From contig NW_026946671.1 of the NCBI RefSeq assembly GCF_035222485.1, positions 124,001 through 188,000 of the forward strand: 64,000 nucleotides of DNA. Reading direction: 5' to 3'. The stretch's first letter is position 1, and every line of letters begins with the position of its first letter. This DNA is from Podospora pseudoanserina (Eukaryota > Ascomycota > Sordariomycetes > Sordariales > Podosporaceae). The notes beneath the pieces were generated by a model that was not told the DNA's origin, made no database searches, and saw nothing but the letters and a program-made list of their open reading frames with translations. Positions 24,062 through 32,240 of this stretch are shown one piece after another. The translations under genes and the position numbers were made by a program.

Positions 24062-25968
24062 TCAAGCCGTAGTATAACCCACCAGCCCATCCACCTCCAC
24101 AAACCACTCCTCAGGGTGCCCATCCATCCCGGTCATCTCCGCCTCCTTCACATCAACCACCATCTTCTCCCTCAGCTCCCTAGTAATCTCATCCACATCC
24201 ACATCCAAATACCTTCTCAAAAACCCTCCGACCTCAATATTCTCCACATTTCCCCTGATATCCTCCGTCCCCGGCCCCCCGCTGCTATAAATATTCACAT
24301 CCACGGCCGAATGCCCATGGGTAGACCATCCAATCCTCGCCCGGATGCTCACCATTTTCGAAAAGATATTCATCGCCAGTAAAGGATTCGACGCCAGAGC
24401 ATTGATCTCAATCTCCAACGCATCCTTGATCCCCAATCTCTTCTCCACCAAATCCTCCCTGATCCAGTCCTGAAGCTGCTGCTGCTCCTCGACCGGGTTC
24501 GCGATCATGTGTTGCTGCAACAGTAGCGTGAGATACTCGGCCGAGGCATTCGCCTGCAGCAGAACCTCGGGATGCCAGTTGTATACAGGCAGCTCATTCG
24601 GCGCCTGCCAGGCAGTCGACAACCCACCCGTCTCGTGATCGCTCGTCGCAACCAAAACTCCCTCCGTATCCGACTCCTCGATAAACTCCAACACGGCGTT
24701 AAAAGTCTTGTCATACTCCAACACCTCCCTCACCTGCGCCGCCGGATCATTGATATGTCCCGCGTGATCAATCCTGCTCCCCTCAATCATCAAGAAAAAG
24801 CCCTTTTCACTATCCTTAGTCGCCTCCTCCAACGCCTTCAAAGCCGTGACCGCCATCTCGCTTAAGCTCGGGTAGACATCATTCATATGCCTGCGGTCAA
24901 TCTCAAACGGCACATCCCTCTCGGCAAACAACCCCAACAACGGCAAGCTCACATTCTTCCCCAACTTGAGCGAGTCAAACCCAGCCCTGTCATCCACATA
25001 CCCCCACCCATGCTTCTTCTGCCCAATCTCCACAACATCAACATCATCCTGTCTGCAACTCCCCGCGGTAGAGTTCTTCAAGAAATGACATCTACCACCC
25101 CCCAAAATCAAATCCACTGACCGTCCCAACACCCCCTCCCCAATCTCCTGCATCGCAATCTCATCCATCTGCCATCGATACCCAACATGACTAGCAAAAC
25201 ACGCCGGCGTCGCATCCGTCACATCCGTCGTGACAACCAAACCAGTCTTGTACCCCGCCCGTTTGGCAGCCTCGAGGACCGTACCGCAGGGCTTAAACCC
25301 AGGTTCCATCCCGATAGCGCCGTTGTAACTCTTCCTCGCACAGCTAAACGCCGTAGCCCCAGCCGCAGAGTCCGTCACCCATGAATTTGACGATCTTGTT
25401 CTCGACGTGCCCCAAAAGTGCTGATCCAAGACGAGGGTGTCATCCATGGGGAGGTTATTGACGTGCTGTCTGAATGTTCGAGTGAGAGACAGGGAGGCAG
25501 GACCCATGCCGTCAGATACCATAAAGATGAGGTTGCGCTTGCGGTCTTTCTTCGGGGTGAGGGAGGAGATGGCTGGGTAGGGGGTTCCCGTGCCTGGATC
25601 GCCGGGGATGATGGGGATGGGGTCGGTGGGGGTGGGTGGGGTGGTGGTGCTGTTGCGGTGTTGGAGGACTACTGCCAGGACGATTACTCCGGCTGTTGCG
25701 AGGAGGGCCCAGGAGAAGAGGAGGAGCTCGCGGACGGTGCGGGTGCGGGCGGTGGGCGTTGGTGAGAGTGGGGTGCCGTGGATGGCGGCATCTTCTTGTT
25801 CGGCGCGGCGGAGGGAGTCGCTTGAGTTGCGCGAGGGTACTCCATCTGATAGTAGCGGCGTGCGCTCCCCGGACGCCGGTTTAGACGTCGGGGACTGGGA
25901 GAGGTGTTGGTCAGATGATGTTATGTTGATGAGGATGGCATGGGATGTTTTGGTAGTGAACTCACCAT
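24062..25968 (-). CDS. PHO8: vacuolar (repressible) alkaline phosphatase, 611 aa
   Basis: Two exons: 25968-25966 (the ATG alone) and 25894-24062, with a 71-nt intron (GTGAGT...CCCAG). The protein is type II: a short cytosolic tail (residues 1-56, with an acidic/dileucine-like ERTPLLSD sorting region), one membrane segment at about 57-78 (ELLLFSWALLATAGVIVLAV) and a lumenal alkaline phosphatase domain. Active-site features are visible: VSDGMG (metal ligand Asp129), TDSAAGATA with the nucleophile Ser near 177, IEGSRIDHAGH, TSDHETGG and HGHSAVDV. By family it is a vacuolar non-specific phosphomonoesterase, matured in the vacuole. No other in-frame Met exists before residue 126, so the split start codon is the best model. 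Confidence 0.93.
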
Positions 25969-26259
25969 CGTCGCTCTCTTATTCGGGTATTTGGTAAACT
26001 GTCAAACGCAAATATTGACTCAAGTCTGTCTATCGTCTGAAAGTTGTCAATACTGTGTTTCTGTCAAATCCAAAATTGAGTTTGACGGCGCGGGTAGATA
26101 ACTACTGGGGAGTTGGAAAACCGTTGACCGTGACTCGAGGACGTTTGGGGGAGGTTGGGGGAACCTGGGGAGCCTGGAACATCGGCTAGCCTGCAGTGCC
26201 TAGACCTGCAGGGGCTGAGCGTGACAGGTATTACTCCCAACTACCAAGTCTCAACGTCA
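25969..26259. promoter_or_regulatory. PHO8 upstream region
   Basis: About 290 bp lies between the PHO8 start codon and the RIP-like element. I see no distinct motif that I can defend. Confidence 0.35.
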
Positions 26260-26818
26260 AGCCCGATTGCGGACAAATAGCATTTTCTCCTAAAGACTGG
26301 AACGCTAGCTATATCTAGCATTTAGCTCCATTTTTATTAGTTAAACTAAGGCTTAAGTTTTCCAATATTAAAAGATCTACGAAATATAAGTAAATAAATT
26401 TTTACTATATATATCATCTTCTTATATACTCTAATAGTAATTTTTAAAAAAATTAACATCGTTAAAATCATTAGGCTTATTTAAAACTATTAAAGCTATT
26501 AAAAGCCGTTAGAGTCATTTAACACTATTAAAGCCATTTAAAGCTGTTGAAATCTTTTAAAACCTCTAAAGCTGTTAAACTTTTCAACTATAACAGTAAA
26601 GTTAGCGACAGTGTTGGCTTATATAAGTAATGATAATAGTAGTTAAATATGTAAAAATTAGTATTTAAATTTATCAGAGGTAAGCTTATATACAAAAACC
26701 TTTATTTTTGAAGTGTTTTTTGTCTTTTATAATATTAAGAAACTCTTGTGGATCAAAATGCTAGATATAACTAGCGTTCCGGGCTTCAGGAAAATTCGCT
26801 ACTTATCCCTAGCTGGGC
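26260..26818. mobile_element. AT-rich MITE-like element with about 60-75-bp terminal inverted repeats
   Basis: The left end (about 26260-26333) and the reverse complement of the right end (about 26745-26818) align over 60-75 nt. They share a block GGAACGCTAG(C/T)TATATCTAGC at 26299 onward and its inverse ending near 26780, then TAGC(G)ATTTTC-like and AGCCC at the outer edges. Most differences are C/T or G/A transitions plus small indels. The interior (26334-26744) is strikingly AT-rich and TpA-rich, with degenerate iterations of ATTAAAGC(C/T)(A/G)TT. It has no coding capacity. This fits a non-autonomous DNA transposon degraded by RIP. Target duplication is unclear: ACGTCA occurs just outside both ends but is itself near-palindromic. 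Confidence 0.72.
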
Positions 26819-26972
26819 TCCTCGACGTCATCCCCCACCCCCACATGAAAGCCTCGCCAATTAACAAACACAACCCATGTAATGACAGCATCCCCCTTGT
26901 GACCACCCAACACATCAAACATCAACACCGCTCTTTCAAACTCAAGTTCACCCACCTCAAACACAGCAAATC

Positions 26973-27407
26973 ATGTCCCCAAGCAAAGCCTCCCTCCTTT
27001 CCGCCACAACCTCCTTCTGCCACTCCCTCTCCGCTCAGTCACCCCCCTCCACCATCCTCTCCCACTTCTCCTCCTCCGACATTCTAATCTACGAACATGG
27101 CCTCCCCCAGTTAGCTCCCTTTCTTGGCCGAGAATTCAAAGGTCCCTCCGGCCTCAAAGAGTATTTCCATCTTCTCTCCAAGCATCTCGCCTACAAAGAC
27201 ATGCACTTCAGCAATTACTTTGCCGACCCCGAAGCCCTCAAGGTATCAGTCCGAGGCGAAGCAACATTCACCTGGCTCTCGACCAACCAGTCCTGGGGCG
27301 AGGTCTTTACATATGTCTTGGAGTTTGACAATGACAATAAACTGACCAAGTATGAAATCTGGGCTGATTCAGGGGCTGCCTACCTGGCCAGTCAGGGGCT
27401 GTTATAG
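26973..27407 (+). CDS. SnoaL/NTF2-like domain protein, 144 aa
   Basis: Single-exon gene starting at the ATG at 26973 and ending in TAG at 27405-27407. The 144-aa product has the layout of NTF2-superfamily (SnoaL-like) proteins: an N-terminal helix (SATTSFCHSLSAQSP), FSSSDILIYEHG, a FKGPSGLKEYFHLLSKHL helix, then alternating strands ending ...VFTYVLEFDNDNKLTKYEIW ADSGAAYLASQ. Such proteins bind small hydrophobic ligands or act as ketosteroid-isomerase-like enzymes; the substrate here cannot be told. It starts only about 150 bp past the MITE-like element, which therefore sits in its promoter. C-biased third positions resemble the neighbouring genes. Confidence 0.82.
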   Translation: MSPSKASLLSATTSFCHSLSAQSPPSTILSHFSSSDILIYEHGLPQLAPFLGREFKGPSGLKEYFHLLSKHLAYKDMHFSNYFADPEALKVSVRGEATFTWLSTNQSWGEVFTYVLEFDNDNKLTKYEIWADSGAAYLASQGLL

Positions 27408-27606
27408 ACAGATAGAATTACAATCAATTGAAACCCCCAATTTCGAATCCTACAAGGAACCATTTCGCTACAAACCCCCAAAAAGCAAGAGACGCTGGGT
27501 ATACACACCATCACCATCTCACTCCTAACCATCTCACCCCTAACCACTTAACCAAAGTCCACCACGTCCGCGTCCTCCACTCCTTCACCCAACTGAGATA
27601 TTTATC

Positions 27607-29718
27607 CTAATCAACATACCTCTTTGGACTCTTTGGATACATGAGATGCAACCGATCCCGAAAATGCGCATGCTTGATCCCGTTGGGCCTCGCCTGGGCA
27701 AAGTGCTCGATCGCATCCTCAACCTTCCACCCCAACCTCTCCACCAAATAACACACAATCAAAAACCCCGTCCGGTTAAACCCATAATGACAATGCACCC
27801 CAATCTCAAACTTGGTTTGCTTCGCTCTGATCTCGTCCACCTTCTCGATAAACCGATCAATATCCGCCCTCGACGGCGGAATCTTCGACACCGTTGCCAC
27901 CTTGTGATAGCTGACCTGCCAAACCCTCAAATTGTTCGGTTCGTACACAGGCGTGTCGTGCGAGATGTCGATCACGTCCCTAATGGTTTTCCCCCCGTAC
28001 TTTGCCCCAAACTTCTGAGGAGAGTGCTCACCATCCGTCTCCCTCAACGTCTTCATCGCCCTAAACACTCCCGCAATCGGGTCCGACACGGGCACCACAC
28101 CCCGCCACTTCTCATAATTCTTCACATCCCACTTCCCACCCTCGTTCAAATACTGCAGCTGCCAACTCAGGTCCAACCTCTTAGTGATTTGGTCGGTCAA
28201 AAACTCCGATATCAACCCAGCCACCATCTTCTCGGAAAAAAGCAGCCCATGACCCCCAACCTTAATATCAAAATTCTTAATATACTTCGGTGGGTGCGAC
28301 GGCAGAGGCGGAATCCAACTGTCCAAACTCGGCGTCTCCGAAGCACAAGACTCCTCAGGGGTTGAGCTCGACAAGCTAGCCACCTCAGAGTCCCTAACCA
28401 TAGAAGTCGGAGGAGCAGGAGCAGCACCGCCACCCCCTAAGCTAGTATCCGAACCCGGTGATCCCTGAGACCGCGCGCCCGCGCTCCCCAAGCTCAGAGT
28501 CGAAATAGGTGAATTCCTCCAATCCAAAATCCGGCCCGCCCTCCACGGCGGCGTCGTGTGCGAGTGCTTAACTAAATCATAAACCATCTCCGCCACCCAC
28601 ATCGGCGTAATCTCATCCAACCACCCACTGATTATCAAGACCGGAACCTGAAGGCCCGTCCAGACACTATTCTCCGGGAACCCCCCCTTCGGATTCCCCT
28701 TTTCATCAAACTCTGGCAACATCCCCCAAGCCATACGTCTAAACACGGGCGTTCTGCTCTGGTAGTTAAACATGAGCTGCAGCTTCCTCGCCTTGGCATC
28801 CGCCATGGGGCCAACAATCCGACTGACACTCGCACTGTTGATCCCCCCCCTCCTATCCCAAGCCCTCCAGAGGTCGAAAATGAAGCCCGGGATCCAAAGC
28901 AGTCGCCGATACTTTTTCACCTGCTCCTCCGTCGGCATCAGAGCCGGGCACATAGCCACAAGTCCAAGAACACTGTCACAAAGATCCGACTGTATCTCGT
29001 GCCGAGGGTTGATAAGCAGTGTCGCCAGTCCACATCCCATACTGTGCGCTATCAACACCACCCGCTGCCTCTCTTCACGATAGTCATTGATGATCATCTC
29101 CAAGAGTTCCACAAGCGCATCGGTGGTGTAAGCGACCCAGCTGGTGTTGGTGTACTCTGAACGTCCGCATCCTGGCAGATCCACGGCAAGACAAGACGCA
29201 AGGTGGGTGAGGCTGGTCAGGATCCGGTGGAACTGGGCTACTGACCCCCCGAGGCCGTGGATGAAGACGAGGAGGGGGAGCGGTGGGTCTTTGGGGAGAT
29301 TGTCTGTTTGTGGGTGTTTTCGGTAAAAGATACGGAGTTTGTTGTAGAAGGCTTTGGAGGTGGTGTAGGACTTGAATTCAGAGTATTTTTCGAGGAGGGG
29401 AGGATCTGTTGATTTGGCGTCGAGCTTCTCTTCTGTGAAAACCATGGCCACCATCCAGAGCGCCAGGCCGCTTGTGGCTGTGAAGGCAAAGGCTTTGAAG
29501 AATTTGGATTTGAGGGATAGTCCTTTGACGGATGTTAGTGCGGATTCCGTGATGATTTTGGGTGGGGGTTCGGTGGTTAGTGAGTGTTCATGCCAACATT
29601 TGGCAGATTCAGTGATGATTTTGGGTAATAGCATGGTGAATTTGGGTGGGGGTTGGGGGGTCAGTGAGTGACCGTGCCGACATGCGGCGGCTTTCGTGAT
29701 GACTTGGGGTAGTAGCAT
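27607..29718 (-). CDS. alpha/beta-hydrolase fused to RNA-triphosphatase-like dual-specificity phosphatase, 703 aa
   Basis: Intronless gene; the start is the ATG at 29718, the first after an in-frame TGA. Residues 1-60 are imperfect 28-aa repeats (MLLPKIITESAKCWHEHS...). A hydrophobic segment lies at about 75-93. The alpha/beta-hydrolase domain (about 145-495) has oxyanion HGLGGS (154-159), nucleophile elbow AHSMG (Ser226), acid in SGWLDEIT (Asp368) and His490 in GGHG, with a low-complexity Ser/Gly insert (about 400-475) before the His. The second domain (about 540-703) is a cysteine phosphatase: DVIDIS, then HCHYGFNRTG (Cys643, Arg649), YLVERLGWKVEDAI and FAQARPNGI. This resembles the triphosphatase half of animal mRNA capping enzyme more than ordinary VH1 phosphatases. 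The membrane segment suggests an organellar or ER location. Substrate is unknown. Confidence 0.88.
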   Translation of the reverse strand: MLLPQVITKAAACRHGHSLTPQPPPKFTMLLPKIITESAKCWHEHSLTTEPPPKIITESALTSVKGLSLKSKFFKAFAFTATSGLALWMVAMVFTEEKLDAKSTDPPLLEKYSEFKSYTTSKAFYNKLRIFYRKHPQTDNLPKDPPLPLLVFIHGLGGSVAQFHRILTSLTHLASCLAVDLPGCGRSEYTNTSWVAYTTDALVELLEMIINDYREERQRVVLIAHSMGCGLATLLINPRHEIQSDLCDSVLGLVAMCPALMPTEEQVKKYRRLLWIPGFIFDLWRAWDRRGGINSASVSRIVGPMADAKARKLQLMFNYQSRTPVFRRMAWGMLPEFDEKGNPKGGFPENSVWTGLQVPVLIISGWLDEITPMWVAEMVYDLVKHSHTTPPWRAGRILDWRNSPISTLSLGSAGARSQGSPGSDTSLGGGGAAPAPPTSMVRDSEVASLSSSTPEESCASETPSLDSWIPPLPSHPPKYIKNFDIKVGGHGLLFSEKMVAGLISEFLTDQITKRLDLSWQLQYLNEGGKWDVKNYEKWRGVVPVSDPIAGVFRAMKTLRETDGEHSPQKFGAKYGGKTIRDVIDISHDTPVYEPNNLRVWQVSYHKVATVSKIPPSRADIDRFIEKVDEIRAKQTKFEIGVHCHYGFNRTGFLIVCYLVERLGWKVEDAIEHFAQARPNGIKHAHFRDRLHLMYPKSPKRYVD

Positions 29719-30614
29719 GGTGAAGTTGGGGTGGTGGTGGGTGTATCATAAAGAGAAGATAGGTGTGTTTGAGGAAATACTGTCATTGGACATACAAGAT
29801 GAGAAAATGAAGAAAAGACCGGCCTTCCAGAAGAGTGAGAGAATCGGAAATCTCAGGGCTGATGGTAGTTTCCAATTGAAGTGATTGTATCAGGCGGCGA
29901 GAGTAGTTGGGTTGAGTGTCGTAAGAGTCATCCGAACTGGATGAAACAAGGAGATGGCGATTTGGCTTGGTTTTTCGCTGGAATTCTTATAAGAGAGCAG
30001 GAAAGAATGAAGAAAGGGCAGGAGAAAAGACCAAAGACGATATTCTTTGGAAGGCGGCGCAGGAAAGAGCAGTGGTGTTTAATGACAAACGATCAGGTCG
30101 AGATGGAAATTGGAAAGAGCCGGTGCCGACTGCCCAGTCAGTCAGAGCTTCACCTTCACCGAAGACCTGCCGCCATGGAATTAGCCGAGCCACGCAGACG
30201 GGATACACTGAGATATGTTTCCGGGCAAACAGGTGTTTGTGTACCATGGTACTAAGTACAACCTGTCAATTGTATATTCTTTGAGACTACCATCGCATTC
30301 ACTGTCTTGCTATGTGTGTCTATGTGTCTTGGATATCTCATGAGGGTTATCCGATATTTTTGATCATTAAACCCGCTTAGCTGCATATCTACGCATAACG
30401 GTGGGCCGAACTGCAGACCCACCCGGTCCCGCAGCGTCATCACAAGGAAGGATCAGGGAACAGCTTCCGAGTCACAGCGACGCCGGACCGGACCCGCCCT
30501 GGATGCCCTACCCCTTTCCGGCCACCCGAAATAGCGCGACTAGCTCCGGCAACCTCCAACCTAACCAGAACATCACCAACGCAGACACTACCTAACCTCA
30601 TAACCGCCACTGTC
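29719..30614. other. divergent intergenic region
   Basis: This 0.9-kb gap lies between the hydrolase-phosphatase gene (minus) and the DUF1640 gene (plus). Its left edge continues the N-terminal repeat pattern of the hydrolase-phosphatase gene in degenerate form. No gene is supported. Confidence 0.45.
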
Positions 30615-32064
30615 ATGGCCACCCACCGCCTGACCTTCCTCTACCCCCACCTATTCAAATCAACAGCCCGCTGGGGTGAGCCCGCAATCGCTGTCCGAGG
30701 AGCTCGTCGCAAGTCGCAACACCCACCTGCCTTCCTCTGCCAACACCAACACCATGGCTTCACATCGCCCTCGGCCGGGAGACAAGCCGCCTTTGCCAAA
30801 CGAGCCGGCAAGGGCGTAGAGCCACTGCCACACCACGAGACCTCTGACCTGCCCCCTAAACCCGCGCAAGACAGCAAGCAAGATGGAGCTGGGAAGCGTA
30901 GTCAAGATTCGAAGCCAGGGGACGAAGGGAAACAGCAAGAAACAAAACAAGACGCCCCCGAAAGTCAGCAAGAGACTCACCACAAAACAATCAAACCCAC
31001 CACCCCCGCCGAAACCCAAACCAGCGGTCCAATCCACGACCCTCCTCCTCCGCCACCACCACCCCAACCCGCCCACGACCCCTCCACAATCGAACTCCCT
31101 CCCCCATCCGACATCGACCCGATCACCCAAACGAAAAAGGGGTCACCAATGGATGAAATTCTCCACATGGGCCCTCCCCCCTCTTCCTCCCCGGACGCGC
31201 CATCATCACCTATAGCCCCCTCCTCCCCCAGAACCACCCCCCTCAACCACAGAAACCACCACCACCACCACCACCACCACCATCTCTTCCCAAGAGAACG
31301 CAACCACCCAACAAAAACCCAAACAAACCTACATTCACCACTTCGACTCCTACTCCCTAGTCAAACACCTCTCGTCCCCCGACCAACCCCCCAAATACAC
31401 CCTCCCCCAATCCATCGCCCTCATGAAAGCCATCCGCGCCCTCCTCGCCCACAACCTCGACAACGCCCAATCTGGCTTAGTGTCTCGCTCTGACGTCGAC
31501 AACGAAACCTACCTCTTCCGCGCCGCCTGCTCCGAGCTCTCGACCGAAGTCCGCAAAAACCGCCGGGTAGCCGACGAGCAGCTCCGGCAGCAGAGAACAC
31601 ACCTCCAGCACGAAGTCGATATCCTCACCCAGCGGCTCAATCAAGACCTGTTGACACTTACAGACAGCGTAAGGGGCATGTTCAACGACCGTAAGATGGC
31701 TGTTAGAGAGGAGCAAAAGGCTGTTGAATCTAGGGTTTGTCTCCCGTTTCTACACAATGAGATGGTGTGTTGACATTGAAAATAGATTCAACAAATTAAT
31801 TACAAAATATCGGTCATGTTGAACTCGGATTCGAAATCCGAGATTGAAGAGGTGAGGTGGGTCTTGATTAGGAGGTCCGTCCTCGGGATTTTGTTCATGG
31901 CCGTCTTGACGCTCGGCACGTTGAGGTACGCCACATTTGTGAATAGCAAACGGAAAAGGGAGATGGAACAGAGGCAAAAAGAGCAAGAGGAGATGAGGAG
32001 GAGTAACGGGATGAAGGATCACAGTCCTGCGCCCGAGGCGGCGCAGATTTTGGCTGCTAGCTAG
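30615..32064 (+). CDS. DUF1640 mitochondrial coiled-coil protein (MCUR1/Fmp32-like), frame broken once
   Basis: Start ATG at 30615, last exon 31786-32064, intron 31735-31785 (GTTTGT donor, ATAG acceptor). The C-terminal half has the DUF1640 pattern: HFDSYSLVKHL, SIALMKAIRALLAHNLD, SDVDNETYLFRAACSELSTE, a coiled coil (QLRQQRTHLQHEVDILTQRL), NYKISVMLNSDSKSEIEEVR WVLIRR, then a membrane segment (SVLGILFMAVLTLGTLRYA) and a charged tail. The N-terminus is basic and Ser/Thr-rich, like a mitochondrial presequence. Fungal relatives are inner-membrane proteins linked to cytochrome c oxidase and proline metabolism; the animal homologue MCUR1 is linked to the calcium uniporter. The Pro-rich linker shifts frame between about 31216 and 31242. 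Removing one C from one of three C runs there joins both halves into 465 aa. The ACC run at 31254-31283 then encodes Thr, not His. Confidence 0.82.
31254..31283. repeat. (ACC)n microsatellite
   Basis: About ten tandem ACC/CAC units lie in the linker of the DUF1640 gene. In the frame that continues into the conserved domain they encode a Thr run. Confidence 0.9.
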
Positions 32065-32240
32065 TGACGGGCGAGCAGAGAAGGGGAAATGTAATAATAT
32101 CACGAGAAAATATCGAGTAGTGAGTGATCACCAAACAGAGATGAAAACTGTAAACAGTCACCAAAATGATGGGAACCGAAAGTAATATTCTAACCTGCTT
32201 CATGTTCACTGTCACATCTATATATACACACTCCCCTTCC

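Noticed and set aside
30883-31215. 110-codon frame inside the DUF1640 gene
   Set aside because: Shadow frame with unnatural Lys/Pro/His composition. The frame from 30615 has the presequence and balanced composition.
31254-31283. poly-histidine tract
   Set aside because: It exists only in the frame before the break. In the frame continuing into the conserved domain the tract encodes threonine.
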